From: Cinnamomum chago
Taxonomy: Eukaryota > Streptophyta > Magnoliopsida > Laurales > Lauraceae
DNA length: 64,000 nucleotides
NCBI GenBank assembly: GCA_038049695.1
Contig: CP142457.1
Span: 56,540,501-56,604,500, forward strand
Reading direction: 5' to 3'
Shown here: positions 36,718 to 47,600 of the stretch, in pieces
Numbering within the stretch: position 1 is the stretch's first letter
How the letters are laid out: the number at the start of each line of letters is the position of its first letter
The notes under the pieces: model-generated
The model's input: only the letters and a program-made list of their open reading frames with translations
What the model was told of the DNA's origin: nothing
The model's database searches: none
Translations under genes and position numbers: made by a program

Positions 36718-39700
36718 ATGCAGGGGTCATTGTTGCAGCAAAATGGGGTTTGTGGGAGTGGAGAGGATACCGATTTTGAATGTGTAGAGATGGATCCGAC
36801 GGGGCGGTACATCCGAGTATGTTCTTTATCTGGAATTATCCCATTTTGGGTTCGTCTGCATTGTTCTGTTCTTCTACTACATTGAGATTGTGATTGTTGG
36901 TGGTATAATTAGGGGGGAAACGATCAGTTTTGTAGCTGTAAGTACCCCAAATTAGAATTACAATACAATTGATGGGAATGTTTCTGCGCAATGGGTTGTT
37001 CGTCCAATCGAAATATGATTGCATTGGAGCGGAAAGATTAGGCTTTTGTTTCCCAAATCAATGTTGGACCTTGAAGCAATATGGGGTCACTGAGAATGAT
37101 TTTGTATGAAGAATGTAGATTAACAGTATCCTATTCACACCTGCTGTGGCTTTTGAATTTCATATCCAAATGCAAATGTGAAAGAATAAACACCTGCAAT
37201 GCAAACTAAACAAACCATATGTGATTGGGTACATCCAAACGCACGTTAGAAGTATGCTTTCCTGCATATGCTTTCCTGCATGTGATTCATGTGGGTCTTT
37301 GTTTTTTTTTTTCCCCTATTGTCTCTTTAAATTTCTGACTTCAACGAGATGTCTTTATGTTTGTGGCTTTTAAATTTCTGTCATCTTAAGTTTTTTTTAT
37401 GAGCCTTCATAGAATTTTTTTTTTTTAAAAAGTGAGTTTTGATTACCATTGCTGTTTTCCGCCTCCTCTCTTTCATTTTATCTCCTTGGTTTCTTGGTGG
37501 AAGAAGAACTGGATTTTACCTTTTCTGAGATTTCTTTTTATTGTCATCTATGTTTTTATTTGCAGTCTTCTAGTGAGCCAAACTTATATGTTTCTTGTGT
37601 TGAATTTATAATCCATTTAATTATATGTCTGTCCACATCACTGTGACCACATAGCATGCAAGTAATTTTCTGTTTTGATATGTATCTGAAAAAGAATGGG
37701 CTCCTTAGAAACACTTAAAAATATGGGATTTTCGTGTTCACCTTGTTGTGTTGATTTTTTTCCCCTTTTTCTTTCTTTTAACAAGGGACTTGAATTCATG
37801 TACCCATACACTCTACACGTCCATGACCAATTGAGCAACAGCCAGGGACCATCTAGTGTTGATTTTCAATGCTTCAACACAAATGTGACTCACAACCTGG
37901 ATGAACTTGTGTAATTTTTTTTCCGTTTGTTTTCTGTTTTCATCTTCTTATTCATACCCAACAAATCAAGAGATTTTGATCATCTTACAATGTTTGTTTG
38001 GAAGTTTTATTCTGCTGCAATACAAGTGGTTTTGATTGTTCTTTGCTTTTAATAATTTGAGATTACTCTCTTTTTTTCCCCTTCCTATGGCACAATGTAA
38101 CTGATCATCTTATTTGATTTCTAATCAGTACAATGAAGTGTTGGGCAGAGGAGCATTTAAGACTGTGTAAGTTTCAAAGACCTCTCTTTTGTGTCTTGTT
38201 TGTTTCACCAGTAAGAGATTTCCTTTTATTTCTATTTACCTCCTGTTTTGTGAGGAATTTGTGAATCAATGGATTGTTAAGTTTCTCTATTATTAAAATT
38301 GAAAAATTACTCGACTTCTGGGGTACATTATTTCCTGCATGCAGTTACAAGGCATTTGATGAAATCGATGGAATTGAAATTGCTTGGAATCAAGCCAAGA
38401 TCGATGATGTGGTACGGTCCCCACAAGATCTGGAAAGATTATACACAGAAGTCCAACTGTTGCGGTCCCTGAAGCATGAAAACATTATCAAGTTTTACGA
38501 CTCATGGGTGGATGATCAGAAGAAGACTGTTAACATCATTACTGAGTTATTCACTTCTGGAAGTCTAAGACAGTAAGTTCAATTGATACAATCCAATTTA
38601 ATTGCAATTCATTTATTTCCTTTCACCAAGCTATGACAGCTTTAAAGTGTTTATATGCTGTTCCACTAAAATAGATATCGTAAGAAGCACAAAAAAGTTG
38701 ATATGAAGGCCATAAAGAGTTGGGCAAGGCAGATTCTACATGGGCTGCAGTATCTTCACAGTCACAACCCGCCAATTCTTCACAGAGATTTAAAATGTGA
38801 TAATATTTTTGTTAATGGAAATCAAGGGGAAGTCAAAATTGGTGATCTTGGGTTGGCAACTGTTATGCAACAGGCTACTGCTCGTAGTGTCATCGGTAAG
38901 GACTGCATCCTGTTTTTGGTTTAATTTTGTGAGATCTTATACCTATTTCAGTTCCAATTGGGTTTTTCTAGGTACTCCTGAATTCATGGCTCCGGAGCTT
39001 TATGAAGAGGAATACAATGAGCTTGCAGATATATATTCTTTTGGGATGTGTATGTTAGAGATGGTTACATTTGAGTATCCATACAGTGAATGCAAAAATC
39101 CTGCTCAAATATACAAGAAAGTTACCTCTGTAAGTTCTCGATGAACTATCCCTAATATGATGTGTTGGCATTGGAAGGTTTTCCTTTTTGCTGGGAGGTC
39201 GATGTATACTGTGGTAGTCCTAACTAACACCACATTCATTTGCAGGGAATAAAGCCTGCTTCCCTTTCTAAATTGAGTGACTTCCAAGTAAAGCAGTTTA
39301 TTGAGAAATGTCTAGTCCCGGCTGAGGAAAGATTACCCGCAAATGAGCTCTTGAAAGACCCATTTCTCCAATGTAACAATCTAAAGGAGACCAGTCGCAA
39401 TTCTTTACAACAACCCATTATTATGCCTAAAACAGTGTCACTGTCCAGGTCCGGACCCCTGGCTATGGACATTGATTCCGACTACAAGCGGCTTTCTATC
39501 AGCACAGGCACAGAAACCAGCAATGGAACTCCACGTCTTCCAAGTTTAGAATTTCAGAGGACTAACAGGAATAATGAATTTAAATTGAAAGGAGAAAAAA
39601 ATGATGACAATTCGGTTTCACTGATCCTGCGGATTGCAGACCCTTCTGGTAAGGAATATGCGCTCTTGATTATGTGTTGGCTACTTGGCTTGGTTTTAAC

Positions 39701-40599
39701 GTAGTGTGAATTTGGGCTGTGCTATGAACTCTTTTACAGGTCGAGTCAGGAACATTCATTTTCTCTTTTACCTTGATACCGATACAGCTCTCTCTGTGGC
39801 AAGTGAGATGGTTGAGCAACTTGAACTGTCAGACCATGATGTGACTTTTATAGCAGACTTCATTGATTTCTTGATAATGAAACTTGTACCTGGTTGGATA
39901 CCTTCAATTGATCATTCTCTTAGCGGAACAAAAGCCTCAAATGGGATGTGTATGGCACCCCAAAATGAAAAGGTCTCACTGGGATATGATTGGGATTCGT
40001 TGCCTTGTAGTGGGGCGATGCTGAAGCAGAATGTTTTCTCGCAGTTGAATACAGGAAGCTCCATCAGCAATTCTGTTCTACAAATCGAAGAAGAAAATAT
40101 GTCAAAGAAACTGGATGAGGTAATGTGTCTTGGTGAGTATAATTCTCCTTTCTGTCCCACTAACAGAGAGGACCAAGATTCTCACGTGTCGGCTGTATCA
40201 GAGATCTCAGTGACCCCTAACACTGAGAATGCAGAATGCGAGGATGAATACAGTATAACTGAAAGCCGGAGTGGATACACCTCTGAGATTGACTTGGGCA
40301 TTGTAGATTATGCTGGGTATAATATGGAATCGAATTGCAATAACAGTGGCCATTTTGCAAGTCACATACAGAGCCCTGCCTTTAATTCGAATGAGCTGCT
40401 TAACGATTCGAGCTTGTCAAGCTATACTTCCCATCTATCATTAACTGACAAAGATGAGGATGATGAGCTGAAGTTGGAGCTTGAAGTGATTGAAGTACAA
40501 TATCAACAATGGTTTCAAGAGCTGTCGAGGATGCGGGAGGAGGCGATTCAGAGCGCAAGAAAAAGGTGGCTGATTAAGAAAAAAGAGTTGAATCTGTGA
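36718..40599 (+). CDS. WNK: WNK (with-no-lysine) serine/threonine kinase
   Basis: Exons 36718-36816, 38129-38166, 38345-38572, 38675-38895, 38972-39129, 39246-39648 and 39740-40599 join in frame to 668 residues. The kinase domain spans about residues 34-300. The glycine loop GRGAFKTV carries K44, the position of the catalytic lysine in WNKs. The usual subdomain II lysine is replaced by N61 in IAWNQ, the defining WNK feature. HRDLKCDN (D160, N165), DLG (D179, as in plant WNKs) and GTPEFMAPE follow. Residues of about 372-430 ([19 protein letters not shown]) form the OSR1-C/PF2-like regulatory domain. The tail is acidic and Ser-rich and ends in a charged predicted coiled coil ([14 protein letters not shown]...). 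WNKs act in osmotic, flowering-time and circadian signalling. All catalytic residues are present, so it should be active. Start is the first ATG matching the family; intron 1 is 1.3 kb. Confidence 0.96.
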
Positions 40600-40839
40600 T
40601 TGTTCTCAAGGTTCAAACTTATGATGCCCGGATATTTCAAAACAGGCAACGTATCATGTCGTATGCTACACTTTGTGTCCTTGCAGTATGGTAACTATCT
40701 GGGCATCATGGGTTCAAATATCAGTATTGGTGGGCATATTTTCGGTCTCCAGTGTGATGCATATCTGGTTTTCAGAGAAAGTTTTATTTGTTATAAAAAA
40801 ATCCATAAAAATAAGAATATCTTAGAATAATAGATGTTA

Positions 40840-41171
40840 GATTTGTTCATATTTGTTTTTATTTGCAACTAAAGTAAATCTATGTATTGGATCCTTCAAT
40901 GTCATACAGTACTGTATTACTATGTATTTTTAAATGAAAAAAGAATAGTGTATATAGCAGCTACATTGATATTACTCATGTCTTTGAAGTTTTAAATTCA
41001 CCAAAATATCAATTGACAAACAATAGAGAAAATTTGGTTACTATTTACTATTTAGTTATTTGTTTGGTAAAACATGATTCAGTAGTTAGTGGTTACCAGT
41101 TACTACTTACTGCATGCAAGTCCAGAGAGTGCTTTCTCTGTATTTGTGTGGTTGAACATCTAGCTGACTAA
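40840..41171. other. Region 3' of the WNK gene
   Basis: AT-rich. It probably includes the WNK poly(A) region (AATAAT near 40827). Nothing coding was recognised. Confidence 0.45.
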
Positions 41172-41307
41172 TGTAGCCATGGTTGAGTGGTCTTGGCACC
41201 TTAGCATCATCAAACACATGCCCAAGGATCGAATCCGGTGTCTTTTAACTTAAAAGGTATCACTCCTGACCAGAAGTCCAATTTAGCAAAATAAAAAATA
41301 AAAAGGC
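41172..41307 (+). mobile_element. tRNA-derived SINE head
   Basis: GGTTGAGTGGTC (41181-41192) resembles a pol III A box and GGATCGAATCC (41226-41236) a B box, 45 bp apart. An A-rich tail follows at 41289-41305. Not an intact tRNA. Confidence 0.5.
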
Positions 41308-41922
41308 AGCATGATATGGCATGATATTTCACTTCTGCATGGGATTCCATTTTCCAAATCTCTTAATACTTATCCAAGCCAATCTAACAACAGGGAAGGA
41401 ATAATCCTTTCGGCTGTATGTCTGTCCACTTGACTTGCCTTGGTGACAGGTTCCAGAGTCTATGAAGTATGAACCTAATTCCAAATCCCTTGACCTGTCC
41501 AATCCATTTCAATAGAGGTGAAGGAATGCTGCTTTTGGCTGTGTTTGTGTCTATCTATCTAACTGATTTGCCTTTAGTGAGCCCATTTTACCATGAATTC
41601 CAATTCCTAGGAATTGGATTTCATGCAAACAAACAAGTCCAAAGTGATTTTGTTGTATTTGACTAAACACCTTATTTCACTTTTTTAGAAGACATTAAAC
41701 ATAGGTTATTTGTCTACAGCGAGGGGATACATATATACAATACAAGACCTCATAAACATGGCAAATATATGGTTCATAAAAAATTATATAGAACACAATT
41801 GCTGAGTCAGCTTTAGAAATGGCCATGAATAGTACATCATATGTATAGCCCTCTTCTCTTGGAAGCATGCAATCCTGGAGGGTTCTCGTCATGAATGACT
41901 CATGATGAGGTATTTTGTTTAG

Positions 41923-42072
41923 CAAAAAGTCTATGCACCCCGGATTCCAGACCCCGGACGGAACCCGGGGTGCATGGGATCCGTTGGATCCCAGACTCCT
42001 CAGGGATCCAATGGATCCCATGCACCCCGGGGTCCGTCCGGGGTCTGGAACCCGGGGTGCATAGCACCGCTG
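41923..42072. mobile_element. 150-bp foldback MITE with 9-bp target duplication
   Basis: Flanked by the direct repeat TTTGTTTAG at 41914-41922 and 42073-42081. The arms (about 41930-41990 and 42003-42063) are reverse complements over about 61 bp with four mismatches, leaving a loop of only about 12 bases. The terminal pattern, AAAAAGTCTATGCACCCC at the left and TGCATAGCACC at the right, matches the 64-bp element at 26478, so the two belong to one family. A 9-bp duplication points to a Mutator-like transposase acting in trans. A transcript would fold into a long hairpin, a plausible small-RNA source. The ORFs across it are by-products of the symmetry. Confidence 0.85.
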
Positions 42073-42178
42073 TTTGTTTAGCGGCTTTAAAAGCTCTCTC
42101 CACTTACCAACCTTCCGACAAAAATTTTGTTTAGCGGCTTTAAAAGCTCTCTCCACTTACCAACCTTCCGACAAAAAT
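42073..42178 (+). repeat. Tandem duplication, period 53
   Basis: 42073-42125 and 42126-42178 are nearly identical. Both begin with TTTGTTTAG, the target sequence of the adjacent MITE, so the duplicated segment is the insertion site and its right flank. Confidence 0.9.
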
Positions 42179-42296
42179 ATATATTGTACAAATCCTAGCC
42201 ATTAGATAAAGTGTAAATCTTATGAGTGTCAAAATTTACGACAAAAAGACCGAGTGTCAATTTTAAGCTGGTGCGAATTCAATAATAATAATAAAT

Positions 42297-42618
42297 TATT
42301 TGAGTGGTTAGGAAGTCTAGCAACAATGAACAGGAAGTCCACGCTTCGAACCAACTGGAAGGGGGTCGGTGATAGTTTGAAAGGCTTAAAATAGATAGAT
42401 GATGGATAAAAGATACACAGGTGGGCCCCCTATGTGAAATAACTATGATGAAAGGCGTGGCCAATTTTTGGAGGTCCAGAGTATCACCCTGGCCTCCTCC
42501 CTCCTTGCATGTGTGAGTTTTTTTTTTTCCTTATATGTACTTCTAGCTATGTATTTGTGGATTCTTATGCTCGTATGTGCGAGTCCCCCTCAGCTGGGAT
42601 TAAAAAAAAAAAAAAAAA
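42297..42618 (+). mobile_element. Candidate SINE with poly(A) tail
   Basis: GAGTGGTTAGG (42303-42313) resembles an A box and GCTTCGAACC (42343-42352) a B box 40 bp downstream. An unrelated body of about 250 bp follows, then a pure A-run at 42602-42618. Length and layout fit a plant SINE. No target duplication was readable in the AT-rich left flank. Confidence 0.5.
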
Positions 42619-42907
42619 GGGTGGCCTGTTCTAAAAATGGGTGATTGATAATTGTCCTGGTTCTTGTTCTGAGCAAGAAGAAAAGGACGGCAGAGAATGG
42701 ACAGGTGAAAGATTAATCACGAGAAAGAAATAAATTAATGATGGAAAATCCAAAAAGGAAGCTTCAACGAAACCAGCCCACACCCACTAGCAAACGACCT
42801 AAACTCGCGGGCCCACTACGGCACTACGCAATCACACACACATCCGCATAAGCGTATGAGTATGACTGACATCTTCTTCCTCCACTGCAGCTTCCTGGAA
42901 ACCGTTA

Positions 42908-42936
42908 AGAGAGAGAGAGAGAGGGAGAGAGAAAAG
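42908..42936 (+). repeat. GA-rich tract upstream of the EF-hand gene
   Basis: A nearly pure GA repeat about 160 bp before the ATG at 43094. GA tracts are common in plant core promoters and leaders and can bind GAGA-type (BBR/BPC) factors; this site is inferred. Confidence 0.5.
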
Positions 42937-43093
42937 AACTTCATGAACTAAAATCCAAAATATAACCTACTCATCATCAATGATAATAATTAAATAATAA
43001 AGGGGGGGTTGGGAAGGAGTCACATTTTCTTCATACCACATCAACAACAAAAGAAAAGGTTTGAGACTTTTGAGAGTTTGTGGTTCGAGGAAG

Positions 43094-43453
43094 ATGGCAG
43101 ATGGAGAGATCAGTAGCAACAAAGCAACTGAGTTCGAAGATCTGCTGCCGACCATGGCAGAGAAACTGAAGGCCGATGATTTCGTGTCCGAGCTGTGTGG
43201 AGGATTCGAGATTCTTGCAGATCCGGCGAGGGGGCTGATCACTTCGGAGAGCCTGAGGAGGAATTCAGCTCTTTTGGGGATGGAGGGGATGACAGAAGAG
43301 GATTCAGAGGCCATGGTCAGAGAAGGTGATTTGGATGGTGATGGGGGGCTCAACCAGATGGAGTTTTGCATCTTGATGGTGAGACTTAGCCCAGGTATGA
43401 TGGAAGACGCAGAGGCCTGGCTTGAAAAGGCTCTCCAGCACGAGATCAAGTGA
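43094..43453 (+). CDS. Single EF-hand calcium-binding protein, KIC/PBP1-like
   Basis: Intronless 119-residue protein starting MADGEISSNK. The ATG at 43094 is the first in frame after the GA-rich leader, and the open frame upstream of it has no family similarity. One canonical EF-hand loop, DLDGDGGLNQME (about residues 80-91), has D, D, D and E at positions 1, 3, 5 and 12. The flanking segments (ITSESLRRNSALLG before; FCILMVRLSPGMMEDAEAWLEKAL after) are the family's conserved parts. Size, single EF-hand and lack of introns match the KIC/PBP1 group. Those proteins bind calcium and regulate partners such as the kinesin-like calmodulin-binding protein (KIC) or PINOID kinase (PBP1). Which partner applies is not decidable here. 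No signal peptide or membrane segment, so probably cytosolic. Confidence 0.93.
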   Translation: MADGEISSNKATEFEDLLPTMAEKLKADDFVSELCGGFEILADPARGLITSESLRRNSALLGMEGMTEEDSEAMVREGDLDGDGGLNQMEFCILMVRLSPGMMEDAEAWLEKALQHEIK

Positions 43454-44649
43454 TCTGTGTCTTTAGTCTACTCTAATCATGTGTATCATCTCATAAGGAC
43501 ATCCTCTTTGGCCATCTTATTGTAATCTGTCCAGCTTCTTAATCTACTCAATGTATCAACAAATTAGCATTTCTGTTTCTCTCTCTCTCTTTCTCTCAAA
43601 CACACAAGTGAAGCACGTTAATATCCAGTGAGATGAAGAATGGAAAGTAGGAAGGAGATGAGTGGTCCAAAAACAAAGAATCTTCTTCTAATAACATGAG
43701 CTATCATGGACAATCTAACGCAATGCCAATTTTTCTCCTAGTCTCGACAAAATAAGTGCAGGATTTTCAAACCACACCGTCCACAAGAGAAGACAGTGGA
43801 AAATCCCCCCTTGGACAACAACCAGCAAGTGACCAATGGGTTTATTAACGCCACTTGATTGCAGCTCAATAGTAAAACCTTGCACTTTCTACCAGGCATT
43901 AAACCGAAGTTGTAGTCTGATTTCACATGGAAGTAACAAGACTCACACAACCCTCATTGTCAATTAAAAAAAAAAAAAAAAAAAACGTGATTCTTTTCTA
44001 TCAAACCTTTGGTCCATGGATTCTAATTAATAAATCTCCAAGGCAACGAGCAAGGTCCCAAAGGCTAGCACCATTGCCTGGGCATTGGCATTGAAAGCTT
44101 TGAATTCGCACTCGTCCAAACCTCTATGGTTTGTGGATTCCACAACTACTACTATGGTAATAATTGCAGCTTCCACAACTACTACTACGGTAATAATTGC
44201 AGCTCAAGAGCGAAAAAAAATGTCCTAGAACAATAAATGATCTGGGTCCACAACTCCTCCAGTGCGCTATGGATGACAAAACCAATGTCAGTTGCCCCCA
44301 AAAGATTTGGACTCCACATTGGACTAGCATCAAAATTGCAGGGTGGCTACTTACTACCTTGACTTAGAAAAATCATATTAAACTAAGGATAAAAGTGCGT
44401 TTACATGGTCAAAATATGGAAGCAAGAAACCATATATATCTCCCAATTAAAAAAGAACAACACTTCAGAGTCAATATGGAAACAGGAAACTACATAATCT
44501 CCCAATAGTGTAAGGAAAAACACTTCAATACCGCAGAATGGGTCTTGAAACATCTAGAGAAACCTATTTAAAATTACAAGAAAAAAAAATACCAGAAGCA
44601 AAAGTTCAATTAGAACATTCTTCCAGTATCAGCGTTTTCTTCAAGTCCT
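43454..44649. other. Intergenic between convergent genes
   Basis: Holds the 3' ends of the EF-hand gene (left) and the SR gene (right). A CT microsatellite lies near 43577-43595 and an A-run at 43966-43985. No coding exon was recognised. Confidence 0.5.
44138..44203 (+). repeat. Tandem duplication, period 33
   Basis: Two adjacent copies (44138-44170 and 44171-44203) starting TTCCACAACTACTACTA differ by one T/C change. They lie in the region between the two convergent genes. Confidence 0.85.
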
Positions 44650-47600
44650 TCACGTCCTCGACCTTCGGACAGGTGAACGGCTGTACAACCAAAAGAACAG
44701 CACATCAGGCACATAAGCATAAAGCAGAGAGAGAGAGGGTGACGAACTGTGGCCACAATTATGACAAAAAAGACAATCTTAATACTATCACTATAATATA
44801 CCTCGACACCTTACCTTGAATACCTGCCATAATCAGGACTTCGGTTCCTGTCATATGCTGGACCATTGTATTTATCATAAACGGGGCTTCGTGCTCGCCC
44901 ATAATCTGGACTAGGTCGCCCGGGTCCTCTACGATGCACCGGACTTACAGAACGACCATAAGGACTATCCCCACGTCTCCCATAACCACCTCTTCTCGGA
45001 CTGTCCTGCCTATCGCTCCGCTCGCTGTCATCCCTCAAAGCATATTCAACAGAAACAACCCTGTCTAATATCTTGCTGCAAATTACAAAAGAAAGCGGCT
45101 GAAAACCTAATAAAATCTCTCCATCAATCTGTTTTTGTGTGTCCGCATGCATGCGTGCGCGCCAGTGTTGTGGATGCGTGTAGAGAGAGAGAAGTACAAA
45201 AAGGATTGAACTTTTGGTAACAAGCAACAAGCATGAAAGCTCTTAAAACGGCAGTGTTGAGAGAGACAGACTTCACTGATCATACACGCACACATGCACT
45301 TGTGTGCACACTCATCCACTATAACAGATGTAAACGAACAACATGTGGAGACAGACCAAACAGGTTGGCTATTGAATCACTGATGTTATGTTAAAGACTT
45401 GGGTACACTATACAGCAAAAGTTCAGCATCTTTTGACATTCTTCAACAGAGAAAGTGAATCCAACTTGAGTCAGTTTACAATGAAAGAAAAAGTTCCTAC
45501 AGCTTCAATCAACTCAGTCCGCTTTAAAATTTCATCTAGCTCAAAATAACTAGCCAAGCACCTGACAGGACTGGGAATTGTGATCCAAAAAGTTGTTCGA
45601 AAGAAAATTGGGTATTCATATGCATCATACAAAATATTAGAATGCATATGCATATATAGATAACTGGAAAATTGTTACAATCAAATAAATAGAAAACATG
45701 GCAACAAACAGGTCCTTTTGGAGGCTGAAGTGTTGGTCTTGGTTGTCTTCCCTTTTAATTCCAAAAAATATGATCACTGATGTTCATTTCTCCTAAGACA
45801 GCACAACTCCCTAGTCCCTACAGCCAGTTTTTTCCCCTACTGGTACAGCTCACACACCCACTAAGTCCCAAACCATCAATGCTATGGCCGGGGATCAAAT
45901 TGTGATCATTTCAGAGGAGTGTGAGGTGCCCCAACATCTAAAGAGCCATTTCTACTTTTACCCTTTTATTCTATTAGGATATTGGTGGATCATAAGCATC
46001 AGACTGATTCATGCAATTTACAGGGCTAATAAGGAATCAGTGTGCAGACTCTACGCAGCAACTGTAGTCAGAACTGACATGAGCCCAACCAACCTGAGCA
46101 ACTAAACAGTATTTTAGATATGGTTTGTGGGATTGAGAGGTCTCAGGCCGTTGATCTCGGGCATGAAATTCCACAGCCAGATAAGAGTTCATCTAGGGTT
46201 CAGCTAACCAACCTGACAAAACAGGTGAAGTAATCCATTTCAAGAAGAAAAAAAACTGCACCTAACATTGGACAACAGATGGATTAGGTCAGGTTTGAGT
46301 CGTCCAAAGTTTGGGTTCAAGTTGGCTATAATAGAAATAGGGTTGAGCTTTCAGATTACTAAACCCAGCACAACCCACAAAAGTTGCACTTCTAACTAGG
46401 GGTGCCTTATAGGCCAGGCCAGCCAACGCCCAATCCCAGCCTGACTAGTAGTTAGCTGGATTTAAAGCTTTGCTGTTAAGCCCATGGGCCTGTACTCCTG
46501 GACTAACAACCTGGCCCCCGACTATTAAATGGGCTAATACTTATTTGCCCAGCCCAGGTTTGTATTTGACAAAAGGGGGTGGATGCATTTTCCCAAAGGT
46601 ATGGACTCGGAGCTAACTTTCAGCCCCAGAGTGGATCCAGGCCAAAGGGCCTTAATTTGTTTAGAAAAAAGAGGAGTAAAAAAGGACATAATGTGATTTT
46701 ATTTTTTAACTTCAGGCTGATTGGATGAAATAAGTGAGAAGCTATGATACCCGGATAATTGTATAAGCCCACATATCCATATCAGACACAATACAACACT
46801 TGTATTGGTACCCAATACTCCACCAATACTTCTAGGGTTCAAGTTTAGCATGTTCTACTTACCAAGTCCATTATTTCATATAGTTCTTTCAATTTTCTTA
46901 CCTCTCAACATAAAAACTACAATTTCATTAATTCAAAAGTGATTTAAAGAAAACATTCGAGGCATGTTTGTGTCAAACTTTTCAGGTGTTTGATGCGGAA
47001 CAATTCCACGGAAACACTTTCCTGCCTCGTCAGCATTTTCCTTAATAATTGTGGAAATGGGCTTCTGAAAGGGGGGAGGGATTATGGGAAATGGGTTTCC
47101 TCGGAAAACTTCTCCCTCTTTTCCTCACTCTTGTCCATTTCAACCCAAAACCCTACAGCTCTTTCATATTTTATTTCTTTAAATAAATTATTATTTGATG
47201 TTGAATAAATAATATACATGTGTTATTTTTCTTCAAAAAATTATTTCACCAAATAAGAAAATTTGAATTTCTATAAGGAATCCACAGCCGCACCAAACAA
47301 CATTAGCACCAATTCAACGAGGAAAAAAATTTGCACCAAACATGAATTTCTAAATTCTACATAAATCATTTTTCGAGGTTTCCATTTCTATGGAATTTGC
47401 TGACGTGACAATTTCCCCTTTCCGTGGAAAGGGTGTGTACACAAACGTGCCCTAGGACACCTATATCCGTAACCGTGTCCTAAATTTTCAAAAGTGTATA
47501 GTATACCCGATCCACATATCCTTACCATACCCATATCCATATCTAGGCCTCATAGGTGAGAAGTAAAGTGGTGATGTGCCTATCTTACTTCTTCCTTCAT

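Noticed and set aside
36407..36812. Minus-strand ORFs of 88-107 codons over the WNK leader and first exon
   Set aside because: They lie opposite the WNK leader and first coding exon and have biased, repeat-like composition with no domain.
41695..42156. Minus-strand 153-codon ORF with repeated Pro/Gly/Ser segments
   Set aside because: It runs through the foldback MITE and the 53-bp duplication; the repeated peptide comes from the hairpin arms.
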